From assembly GCA_950106755.1 (NCBI GenBank), contig OX467091.1, positions 23,577,538-23,641,537 on the forward strand: a stretch of DNA of 64,000 nt, in the 5' to 3' direction. A model generated the notes under the pieces. It ran no database searches and was not told the DNA's origin. It worked only from the letters and a program-made list of their open reading frames with translations. The translations under genes were made by a program, and so were the position numbers. Source of the stretch: Climacium dendroides. Its lineage: Eukaryota > Streptophyta > Bryopsida > Hypnales > Climaciaceae. Below are positions 12,500 to 23,221 of this stretch, piece by piece (the stretch's first letter is position 1; the number at the start of each line of letters is the position of its first letter).

Positions 12500-12684
12500 A
12501 GAGTAGATGGATGATTACCATTATCCATATGGACAATCATCCGGTGGAATGTACCCAACTTCATTCAGACAACCATGGCCTCTTATTCCACATGGCGGCC
12601 CAAGTAATTACGATGGACATGGTCTGCAGTATCGCAGTGGAGGTAGGCAATATGATGCAGCATCCAAATTCCACAGCCCAAGAG

Positions 12685-13204
12685 GTATTGCGTTCTTCTC
12701 AAAAGTAATTTGCCTTTAAGATGTTAAGCAACTTCATTACGTCCATTGATCTGAAATGCAGACGTTTTGGAGGTATTGCACTGTCGCTGAAACTTATTGT
12801 CTGCTTCACCGTTTTTGTTCTAACGATAGTTCTGGGTGGTCCATCCCTACCAAATATGGCTTCCGTTAATTGAGGGCGAACAGAATATTTTTTGCTGTTC
12901 TATGCCTACTACACTTAGCGACTGAACTTTGTACATTCCTATCCATGAATGTATTATTTCTATAGAAAACACAACTCCCTTGCAAACTGAAGAGAAGTGA
13001 GCATAGAAATCCTTTGTGGAAGAATCCCTTTTGATTGAATATGTTTGATAGAATGTAACTTCTGTCGTTTCTTCCAATTCTGTAGGACGATGCTTTGTGT
13101 ACACTGTCAAAGGTAACGTCATAAATTTTAAACATTTTTGTCAATTTGTAGCTTCCTGCGATTCCTCATTCATTTTTTATCAATTCTGTTTTCAATAACA
13201 ACAA
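12685..13204. other. Intron-like interval, no gene seen
   Basis: This follows a donor-like AGAG|GTATTG and is T-rich, as expected for an intron of the surrounding decayed gene. Short minus-strand frames at 12847-13144 show no family motif and look incidental. Confidence 0.3.
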
Positions 13205-13740
13205 GAATAGTATAGTAATATAGTGCACCTTCGAATGTAACAGTGTGCAATCCATTGTCAATCATCCATCAACCAGCAGGAGCTCATTCTGTTAGCTGTG
13301 CAGACACTACAAGAGAAACTCGTCCTAATTGACAAAAATCAGCCCCTCCTAATCTACAGAAAATTGATAAGTTTCTGTCAATTAAGACAAAAAACTGTCC
13401 GAATTGACAGAAAATTGTCCAAATTGACAAAAATCTGTCAATTTTCTGTAGATTAGGAGGGGCTGATTTTTGTCAATTAGGACGAGTTTCTGTCATTTTG
13501 GACAGGTTTTCTTGTAGTGAGACTTTTTCTATGACGGCCGTAGAGGGGATTTCAAAAGACCGAGTCGAGAATATGAAGACTGACGTCGATATGATGAAGG
13601 TAGATATGAACGACGTCTTGAGTTGTACTTGCTTGGTTTGGAGGGCACTACAGGGAAGCCGCATCCCTACAGCAGCATACAAGACAACAACCCCCTTCCA
13701 TCGTCCTCAGCCATAGTCGTGAGTGAAGGTCGAGATGAAG
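13205..13740 (+). pseudogene. Second CACTA gene, exon fragment C, split by MITE copy 3
   Basis: Reading through MITE copy 3 (13305-13519), with one AGA removed, gives an Arg/Gly/Tyr-rich stretch ('FFYDGRRGDFKRPSREYED', one TGA, then 'RRYDEGRYERRLELYLLG') that ends at a donor GATGAAG|GTAAGAG at 13740/13741. Its composition resembles fragment B, supporting a single gene. Another frame at 13498-13716 is open but less protein-like. Function unknown. Confidence 0.4.
13305..13519 (-). mobile_element. 215-bp CACTA-type MITE, copy 3
   Basis: Ends CACTACAAGAG / GGTTTTCTTGTAGTG are flanked by AGA (13302-13304, 13520-13522). The asymmetric tract is at the right end ('tgtcattttggacagg'), so the copy is inverted relative to copy 2. 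It lies in exon fragment C. Confidence 0.92.
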
Positions 13741-13824
13741 GTAAGAGTAGTGTGTATAGAGATCGTCCTTAGCCATAGTCGTGAGTGAAGGTTGAGATGA
13801 AGGTAAGAGCAGTGTGTATAGAGA
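13701..13824 (+). repeat. 62-bp tandem duplication carrying a splice donor
   Basis: Two 62-bp units (13701-13762 and 13763-13824) differ at only a few positions. Each contains GATGAAG|GTAAGAG, so the exon end and donor of fragment C are duplicated (donors at 13740/13741 and 13802/13803). Confidence 0.85.
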
Positions 13825-13839
13825 GGAACGTAATAGGAC

Positions 13840-14290
13840 TACACGTCAACCACTATTCTTAAACAAGGAAGGATTTCTCAAAGGGAAGATGGCAAGCCTT
13901 TTCCATTCAGATATAGTATCTTTTGTGAAAGATATGAATCCAGCAGAGGGGTAGGAGAAATAAACCAACGATACAAAGCAAAGACTAATAGATTGCCTTC
14001 ATGTTGAGTATGAATTTTATGGCAATTCAAATAAGTAGAATGAGAGGTATTTGCGGAAAATAGTGGAATAAGGCCTAACCACCTTCAGGTACTACTTGAA
14101 TCAACTAATTGACAAAGCAACAAAGAAACCAACAAACTTGAAGGAATCGTACTGGAAGGCATTGAAAGCGAAAAGAGAGAGTAAATAGGCCCAACAGAAA
14201 TCTGAGTACATGGTGTCCATTGCTAGAGGGAGAAGGTCAAAGAACACTACGAAGAAAGCAGTGCAGGAAGCTGTGCTTGTGTAGCTGGTG
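13840..14290 (+). pseudogene. Plant Ptta/En/Spm-type transposase-like region
   Basis: The plus strand reads, through several stops, like the conserved part of the second protein of CACTA elements (Ptta/En/Spm, Transposase_24 pattern): 'YLRKIVE', GLTTFRYYLNQLIDKATKK, 'LKESYWKALKAKRESK', QQKSEYMVSIARGRRSKN and 'TTKKAVQEAV'. At least five in-frame stops (mostly TAG) interrupt it. It identifies the + strand gene as CACTA-associated. Recognition is by motif order only. Confidence 0.5.
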
Positions 14291-14373
14291 AGGACAAACA
14301 ATTGCCTTTTTCCATTTCTTCAACGTTTCCTTCAAAGTTTGTAATGTCTCTTTTGCCGTATATATCACGTAGG

Positions 14374-15013
14374 CAAATGAAAAGCAACGAGAGCCCTACA
14401 TTGAAGAAATTGAAGCAGTAGTGGAGAAAGAGTGGGCAATGGTACAAGAAGAAGTTGTGGAGAAAAGGAGACAAAGAACAGCAACGAAAGCAAACAACGC
14501 AGCAATGCAGTCGACGAAGGAGTTGACAAAGCAAGTAGAGGTTTGGAGGCGTTTATGACTGAGTGCGAGTTCGTTTTGAAATCTTGGAAGTGCATGAAAT
14601 TTGAAGTGCAAGAGGAGGACCTGCCAAACAAGAGCCCAGCACACGTTGTCGATGCTAATGAGGAACCAATCCTACTCACTAAGGAGGTGCACGAGTCAAC
14701 ATAAATTGTTGAAGAAGAAGCGATGGTTGAGGTGGAAGAAACACATGAAGATAGTGAGGACGTAGACTGCAGCGAGGAGTCCAAGTCATCAACTAACAAA
14801 GAGAGCAATTCGAAGGAGGACAACAACTCTGATGAAGAGAAAACAATTGCACAACCGGTAGCAACTAGCGTGGTAGAGCTGGAGGTGGAATTGGCAGCAG
14901 CTCCAACAGCTGTTGTAGTCTTTGACCCACATGTGGCATCCAAGTTTGTTTTGCAGGAAGCAAAGTATGTTGGAGATCGTCAATGTGAATTGCAAAAAGG
15001 GAGTACCCAATAG
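14374..15013 (+). pseudogene. Acidic, coiled-coil-like tail of the second CACTA gene
   Basis: Open plus-strand frames encode first a charged helical stretch ('YIEEIEAVVEKEWAMVQEE') and then, after frame changes, Glu/Asp/Ser-rich sequence ('EDSEDVDCSEESKSSTNKES'). Such tails are common after the Ptta/En/Spm-like region. The stop at 15013 is followed by the insertion site of the 741-bp MITE. No enzymatic motif is seen. Confidence 0.4.
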
Positions 15014-15269
15014 AGTGGACAACTCATAGGAAAAGCAAAGCAGGTACGTTTCCTATGTAAAGTGCTCGGAAGTAGTGATGCAATAGTTTAATGTAGGATA
15101 GTGAAGAATGGGTCCACATTGATGACGTTCATAGTGATGCATACTCCGCAGGTGTACAATGTCATGATTTTCTAGACTTAAGTTGTTGTACAGGGAAGGA
15201 CTTCCACTCACTCTACAGAGAAACTTGTGTAAGCTACAAAGGATATTGAAGTAAGTATAACCAACCATG

Positions 15270-16010
15270 CACTACTAAAAAATGGTGTTCAAGTCAACAA
15301 AAATTTAACAATTTTTTGTTGACTGGAATACTATATTGACCATTTTAACAATTTTTTCTTGATTTGAACAAGCTAATAAAATGGTCATTGAATTTTTGTT
15401 GATTCAAATAGTACAACGTCTAAATCAACAAAAAAATAAACACTTTTTTGTTAAGAAAATATGCCTTTCACACGCTGGTGATATAAGAGAGGTGATTTTG
15501 GAGACATAAGAGATGAGAAGACAAGCTCTTTATACAAATGGGGTGATAAAAGGTCAAAACAAACCATATGGGATATGTGAATCATTCATAGTCTTAATTC
15601 ACATATCCCATATGGTTTGTTTTACTTTCTACCATCCCATTTCTATAAAGAGATTGTCTTTTCTACTCTTCTATCACTAAAATCATCTCTCTTCTATTAC
15701 TAAATTCTAAGTTCTAAAAAACTTATTTCCTAAATTAATTGTAAAGTCTAATTTTTGGTCTTGTTTATTTGTCATTTTTGACCTACATGGCAATTTGTAT
15801 TGACTGTTCTTGTCTTGTCTTGTGAAAGCCATTCATTGAGCAAATTTAAAAATAAATTAATATTATTATTTTTTTGATTTGACCATCATAACAAAATGAA
15901 CAACAGTTTTTTGTTAAGTACTGTCCAAGACAACGCAACCACGGATACAAACGCCCTCAACACTTTTTTGTTAATTTTGTGTTGACATAGTCACTGTTTT
16001 TCTACTAGTG
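15270..16010. mobile_element. 741-bp CACTA-type MITE with a long internal hairpin
   Basis: The ends CACTACTAAAAAA and TTTTTCTACTAGTG are inverted, and ATG flanks both sides (15267-15269, 16011-16013). A perfect 27-bp inverted repeat (15556-15582 and 15597-15623) with a 14-base loop sits inside; imperfect pairing extends to roughly 15480-15700. Subterminal blocks of 'aacaattttttgtt' type recur. No coding capacity. Ends differ from those of the 215-bp family. Confidence 0.8.
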
Positions 16011-16129
16011 ATGTCGTACTTTCTTGAGCCGAAATATCTACTTGCAGGATATGCGTTGTTTTTGGATTTTCTATTTTTCTGAATGCATTGGTTGTGTATG
16101 AAAGAAAATATGTTTTGCTATAGAGAGCG

Positions 16130-17100
16130 GCAATTTTGGAGAAGAAGGATCCACCTGCCAAAGCTCCGAAGAGGCAAAAGATTGACGACAAAAGAGATGA
16201 CGATGTCATATTATTGGACAACGAAAAGACGCTTGACAAAGGAAAGAATGTAGAAGGTGAAGGGAAGACCGGTAGAAGTAGTCGCAAGACTATGAAGCAA
16301 GCTGAGGTCAAAGGCCAAAGCAAAGGAGGAAAGGTATGTAGCCCACAATGTCTACCATAATGTGGACCTTTGAGGAAGTAAGCAGTTACAATTCCCATAA
16401 GCTGGTGAATGACAATCTTGAGATTGAAGTCCAACGGTAATTCTCTTCTATTTTGTTTGATGTATATTTTCAAGACTGTCGATTAGGTCATTGGGGAAAA
16501 TTCTTGAAAACCTGTTTTTCCGAATTCCACATGAATGTTTTGATTGCAGAAATGCATAAACAAGTAGAAGATAGGGATTGGACTTATGGCTTTGTTCATG
16601 TATTGATCAATCTTTCATGTGTGAGTTTCTATGTTCTTAAGAATTAAAGTAGCATGAGGTTCAATGATTAGGAACACCAAACAATACGCAGTGGATGTTC
16701 AGCACATCCTCTGACAATATGTTTGGCATGTTACAGAAAGCTAAGTAAGCTTCAAGTTTGATAGGGCGTTGGAAAGTGCCCAATATAAGTTGTCACGTTC
16801 TTAGTGGGCCGTACTAAATGGAATTCGTTTTTGGTTCACAAGTTTCAAGAATTTGAAGTTCAATTCTGTATTGACAGGAAAGACGGGAATTTCTAGGGTC
16901 GACAACGTTGACAGGTTTCAGTGCCACATGCATATGAAGAGAAATTAGGAACTAAAGTAATTGACTGCTAATGGCAGGTGATGACTAATGTGGTTGGGGA
17001 AGTTATGTTGTTGGAAAATTCGGAACCAAGGAAGTTATTGGAGACAAGTAATCTAGTTCACTCCGACTTTGACAAAGATGTAGTCCCCATGCTAGGTTGG
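16130..17100 (+). pseudogene. Further decayed exons of the + strand CACTA gene
   Basis: The frame at 16136-16335 is strongly charged ('EKKDPPAKAPKRQKIDDK', 'TGRSSRKTMKQAEVKG') and ends at GGAAAG|GTATGT, a donor. A following stretch at about 16360-16440 ends at another donor-like CAACG|GTAATT. A frame at 16978-17100 adds 'HSDFDKDVVPMLGWLQQN'. The protein is not recognised. It may belong to the second CACTA gene or be separate. Confidence 0.35.
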
Positions 17101-17811
17101 TTACAACAGAATTTGATACGCCTATCTTTAAAGGCCTTTGTTGTTTCATTTAGGCCTAGATATTACTCTAAGTACATTTACTTCAATCTTTGTGGGTGTC
17201 ATGTAGAAGGTTGAAATGTTGATGGTATATGATGTTGTAGACAAGGCAAGACATTCATGCTTTGTGTCCAGGTGATAGCAATGTTTCGTTTTCTCAACAA
17301 ACCAGCTTCGGGAAGGGAGAGAGAGTGACATTTGAAGACTGTGTACCTTCCCTCAGGTTAAATGCTTTACTCTTTGTACTTTGTCAGCTACGAATCTCGG
17401 TCGGTGTGCCTAGACATGCACGATTGGGAGTTAGGATGTTTACAAATGATTAGGTATTTTAAATTAGGTTGTGTTGTCAAGAATTGGCCGCACAAGATGT
17501 GCCTGTCATTTTATTCCTCTTTTGTTTGCTGCTTTGAATTGAACATTTCTAATCTTGTTCAAAAGTTCTGTTGTGAACCTTAAATTGTTTTGGGGGTGTG
17601 CCAATTTTGCTTGATTAGTACATTGGTCACACCGTCTCTTGCTCCTTCGTCTCTTGCTTGACCAATCTCTTAATACATCAAGTCAATGTTTTAGCTTCTG
17701 TATGATACGCACTGGTAACAATTATTGAATTTGTATTAATGTAGTACCTCATTGTCAAAATTGAGTGACCATCCTATAGAACTTTACCTGAAGCTTGTAC
17801 ATTAGATCTGT

Positions 17812-19893
17812 ACCGTAGCTGAGATGTACGTGTAGTTGGAAACAGTAGCCGAGGAGGACAAGGCCACATTTATTCGGAAACAGTCTTCTGTGTTTCGAGG
17901 TCTTGGTGAGACTGAGCTTCTCCGATGAAGTCGTCGCTGAGGTCAACAGCACGCTTTTTTGGTACATGAGAAGCTTCGGAAACGACATAGTTTTTAATTT
18001 AAATGGAGAGCAAGTCCACTGGAATGGGCAAAAAATAGCGGACTTGTCGATGGCCTTTTGTACCATGTTCAATGGTCATTTTGCACAAGCTCTAATATCT
18101 CGTAATAGGTTATCCAAAAATGGCATGTCATTGACAGGGATGAGGGTTGTAGATTACTTCAGTAAAACAGGCCAACTAACACAGCTTTCACCAAAGATGC
18201 TTTTGAAAATATTGACTTCTACAAACTTGTTTAGCTGCGGGATGATTAAAGATGCTTTTGACCAAAATTTAGCTACCTTTGTCCGAAGTGGGCATGACAT
18301 ATTGACATTTGTAGACTATGCGTTACAGGAAGGTGCATGAGCTTCAGTAGAAGTTTGCTTGCAAGTGTACTTCTTTGAGCTTGCCAACTCTCTCGAAAAC
18401 CTTGGACAATTTATAGGTATTCTTTCTACTTCCGAAGTGCAGGAACGATTTGCAAGTCATGGTCGTTTTTTGTTTGCGTTGTACGCCTTCTTAAGCTAAA
18501 TTAGTCTTCAAGAGAGCATGTGTTGTAATCATAATGTCACTTTATTGTAGAGGCAAAGACGTTGCAGGTATCTCAAAGGCATAAATCTTTGGCATTCTAC
18601 TAGCGAGGTTGTGTTTTGTTTGCTAGGAAACAATATAATGGAGCTTTGGGATATTTTGAGGTTGTTGTGGAGCAAGGACATGTTTACTCATGGACTGTAG
18701 TAGTTAGGATAAAAGCTCTGAAGGGTCAATGGGCAGCTGCATATGAAAAAACTACAACTGTTGTTGTCAATTACAAACCCAGTGGGTGGATGATTCAGGG
18801 AACACCATTATATAGTGAAGGAAATGAAAAGATTGCAGATCTGATCAAAGCATCCGAGTTGGACCCAATCCTAACATACCCGTACAAGTATTGTGTTGCC
18901 GCTTTTCTAGATGAACTGAATGTTGAAGCTCTAATTATTGAGATTAACAGGATCTTGGGATTCCAAGGGACCTCTTAGTACTTTGAAGTGCGAGCTTATT
19001 TCTGTCTAGGTCTTGAAGAATACAAAGGGGCAGTGTGGGATGTTCGGGCGTTGTTAACACTAGACCCGTCGTACATGATGTATACTGGCTGTCTGCGTGC
19101 GAATGCGTTCCTGAAGTTGTTGAGTCAACATGTGGAGCAATGGTCGAAGGCTGATTGCTAGATGCACTTGTACTACAAGTGGTCTTCGGTGGATGATATT
19201 GGCTCTATAGCTGTGCTTCATGAAATGTTGGAATAGTACTCCACGAAGGGCTTCCTTTGTTTCTGCTAATCCCTTCTTTTCTTGCAATATGTTTTTGCGT
19301 ACTTTTCCCTTGGACCACGTTCCGTTGTCTACATCATTTTTTAGTTACAGGTATCATTATACTGAATTTCCCCTCATTACAATTTGAAAAAATGTTGATG
19401 ATCGTTCTTCTTCCAGATGTATGCAGGAATTGCAGGGACCGTAACAACCTCATGCCTCGATCCATCATAGGAGCGCTTTGCATTAGAGTTATACTTCTCA
19501 TATTCTATCATCAACCATCGTTAGGAAGGGGTACAAAAGCGGTTGCATTTTTTCCTTTTTTTTCGAAAAACTTTGGTCCTTCTCCATGTCGGATTTCAAT
19601 TGAGTGTTCACCTCTGAATTGGTTTCTGCAGCTTCTTTATTAATGACTTCAGAATCTGATTGAACTGAATGTGGACTGTTGTTCAGATTGAATTGCCCTC
19701 ACGCAGCTATGCACAATCTTAGACTGGCACGGCATAATGCAGGTACTAACCACGAACGCCTCATTTGTGAAGGTTGGATCTTATATGATGCAGGTAATCG
19801 TGCAAATGCATTACAAAAGGCACAAGAATCTATGGCTCATCAGTGATCATTTGAGGCTTTTTTCTTACAAGCGTATGCTTTAGCAACTATAGC
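17812..19893 (+). pseudogene. ETO1-like (ethylene-overproducer) BTB/TPR pseudogene
   Basis: Plus-strand blocks match ETO1/EOL proteins in order: 'LETVAEEDKATF' and VFRGLGETELL near the start; a BTB-like region (17903-18335) with 'KIADLS', 'GMRVVDYFSKTG' and 'LATFVRSGHD'; then TPR blocks with 'ALGYFEVVVEQGHVYS', ELDPILTYPYKY, 'IIEINRILGF' and KWSSVDDIGSIAVLHEML; and finally EGWILYDAGN and SFEAFFLQAYALA. ETO1 proteins are adaptors targeting type-2 ACC synthase for degradation. Stops (for example TGC-TAG-ATG at ~19158), frameshifts and loss of the C-terminal TPR part show it is dead. Confidence 0.8.
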
Positions 19894-20463
19894 TTGAAGA
19901 AAGTATCATTCCTTCTGTACACGTTGTGATATCATGTATATCATATTATTTGTTTTGTAACCTGCATTATAACGTCTTCTAAATGCAGAATTACGTTTTC
20001 TGAAACAGAAAATTGTGTTTCCGGGAACATAGTAGCACTCATACGAGCATAACTACATCATTTGAAATACAGTTGATAATGTTGGTCAACGCGTTAGGAC
20101 AAAATCCCATCTTGACATGTGGCAAGCCGGATCATAGGAATCCACACGTACAAGCATACAATGCAACAGATGTCTGCCATCTACTGGAAATTGTTGCACG
20201 TGGGCAACCTTATTATATCCAACCTCTTCAAAACACTAAAATTACACGTGGACAATGACAACATGGACAAACTACGTTTCTTTGAACAATGTAAACATTC
20301 ACATGAACGCACAAAAAGGGACACAAAGCTGGAATTTTGGCTTGTTCGGAATGCATTTCTCAACAAAATCCATATCATACTTCCATATTCGCCAAAATCA
20401 TTTACAGGAAAAGCATTTATTGCGTTCAAAAGGTGTTTTTTTCAACATGTTTTTCTTCTAGTG
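19894..20463 (+). mobile_element. CACTA right-terminal region ending at 20463
   Basis: The stretch ends TTTTTCTTCTAGTG (20450-20463), an inverted CACTA terminus. Upstream, 'cacgtgg' and 'cacgtac' type blocks recur at about 20145-20255, consistent with subterminal repeats. The next bases, CTA, could be a 3-bp target duplication. No matching left end was found in the window, so the size of the element is unknown. Small open frames here are not recognisable. Confidence 0.5.
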
Positions 20464-20974
20464 CTAATTTCTAATCATAGTCATAATGATTTTTGAAGAT
20501 TTTTATTTTACTTTTATTCATTATTTTTGAAGGGTCATTTCTTAAATTGAAAAGATAATTTTTTGAAGCTAAACCTAACAATCCCTATTGAATAATAGAA
20601 TATTTGCAAAGCAAAGTCTTTAGATTCTATTCCATACAAATATTAAAGAACTAACATACAAATCTTTCCAAAAATGATGTATGAAAAAATGGAATTCTAT
20701 ATGCTTGGGATGTATTTGCATTCATCAATTGTTCAAAGTTTGAATGTTTGGTCTTTTAGGGGTGAAAGATAAATCATTCATGATTTCATGATGATCATTT
20801 TGGATTTGCCTAAAGTAGTACTAGAAGCCTTCAAAAATGGGATAAGATTTTTTTTTTCCATGTTCCTCATGGATGTAAAAAGCCACCCCCTATTTTAAAT
20901 TATGGAACCTCCACTACCTAACTCAAGGTTTAGAATTTCAAAATTTCCAAACTTTATCACCTACAGGAAACAAT

Positions 20975-21586
20975 TTGTTAGGCTCCAAACTTCGGTCCAT
21001 CAATGAGTGGCAATTAAGTTGTACCGATGGACATAGTTGCATTGAACTATCGATGGACTTGGCCGATTATGTGTTTGTTGAAAAATTAGAGTATTCGAAC
21101 ACATCGATATTCTCATATAAAACTCTTCCAAACTGCCTAATCAGAACAAGAGGCCAGATACCCGCCAGAAAGGGTCAAAGAGAGATAACTCTGAATACAT
21201 TGCAGATATTCGGAGGCCCAAGCTCTTTCGCCAAGTCCGCCGACACGACCAAATTGTCAAAAAAACATTCTTCGTACAGTTCATGCTGGAGAGACTAAAG
21301 CTAAATGCACTTGACCTTTCAAGTTCTCGAACTGAACCTGTTCGTGACACTGCAATGCCTCGGATTGTCCAGTTCTTAATTCCAGATCAGGAAGTAGTTC
21401 TGAGCAATCGTTTCCTCAGATAATGATGAGGACGATCAAGGTATTTCAAAAACAATGCAAGAAAACTCTTGTTATACATTCATGATGGCGAACTCGGAAG
21501 TGGTCTATACAACAACCACGAGCTCTGAAAATTCCGGCATGCCGCTGCTGCATAAGCTTGTACCTTCCAACAGAAGATAAGACACA
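20975..21586. other. 3' flank of RPS18 copy 1, unassigned
   Basis: Both strands carry moderately long frames here, including a + strand frame at 20975-21298, and the DNA is less AT-rich than its surroundings. None matches a family I recognise. It may be an old gene fragment or RPS18 3' flank. The identical stretch recurs at 40969-41580. Confidence 0.3.
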
Positions 21587-22565
<979 letters not shown>

Positions 22566-22680
22566 GGTGGCTGCGGAGCGCCGACGAAGAGAAGCACAGC
22601 AGCGGGCTGGCGATGGCGCAGTGCAGGGGCGATTGGACCGAGCACAGAAAGAACTACAACGTGGAGGAGGGTAGGACTTT

Positions 22681-22701
22681 CTAGGGTTGGAAGGGTTTAG
22701 G
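22681..22701 (-). promoter_or_regulatory. Telo-box-like motifs upstream of RPS18 copy 1
   Basis: On the minus strand this reads CCTAAACCCTTCC followed by AACCCTAG, about 120 bp before the start codon. Telo-box motifs (AAACCCTA) are typical of plant ribosomal protein promoters and first introns; another AAACCCTAAAA occurs (plus strand) in intron 1 near 22484. No TATA box was recognised. Confidence 0.45.
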
Positions 22702-23221
22702 ACTTCGAGTTCGGACCGTGGGTATAAGCTTTCATCCGTCCACATCCATGGATGAAATGTTTGAAATTTGACTTGAAATTCTTTGGAGTCAAAACAAAAA
22801 ATTCTCCTTTACCTCTTTAATAACACATTCTCTATTATCATTTGTTCACTTAAAGGAAGAATACATACCCAGATCGAAACCTCTTTATATTTTTAGAATG
22901 ATCCAATTTTTTATTTCATAAAAGATTACATACAAATGGAATCATGAATAAAGCAAAAATAAAAACAATTCCAAACCTCTTTCTTCACTCTTTCAATCAC
23001 AAGTATTTTTTAATTTCATTTTTCATGTAATGAATACTACATTGTGACAATGTTAGAAATTTTTTATTTTATCACTACCAATAGACACCTAAATTGTGAC
23101 ATTAGAAAGGTTTAGATGTATGTACTTTTAAGAATTCTTAATTTAGTATTTTGCAAAGACTAATTTACATTATAATTTTGTAACCAAACAATAATTTTGT
23201 CAAAAATAATTCTAAAAAGTA

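Larger units (their letters stand above)
11040..12684 (+). pseudogene. Second CACTA gene, exon fragment B, split by two insertions
   Basis: The frame around 11047-11260 (acidic 'LEVEVDEEMQDALSPSAHF') is cut by a 973-bp TTAA-flanked element (11263-12235). It resumes at once afterwards, then is cut by MITE copy 2 (12285-12499) and resumes as a Tyr/Gly/Pro-rich stretch ('DDYHYPYGQSSGGMYP'). Skipping both elements and one copy of each target duplication gives one frame containing a single TAG, ending at a donor-like AGAG|GTATTG near 12684. A 7-A run near 11040 may be a frameshift. Function unknown. Confidence 0.5.

Noticed and set aside
14365..14943. 192-codon minus-strand frame rich in Ser/Thr/Leu
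   Set aside because: Antisense to the acidic, Glu/Lys/Ser-coding plus strand; composition is that of a shadow frame.
20975..21298. 107-codon + strand frame in the RPS18 downstream flank, repeated at 40969-41292
   Set aside because: No recognisable motif and no supporting splice structure. Its conservation between the two copies only reflects the duplication.
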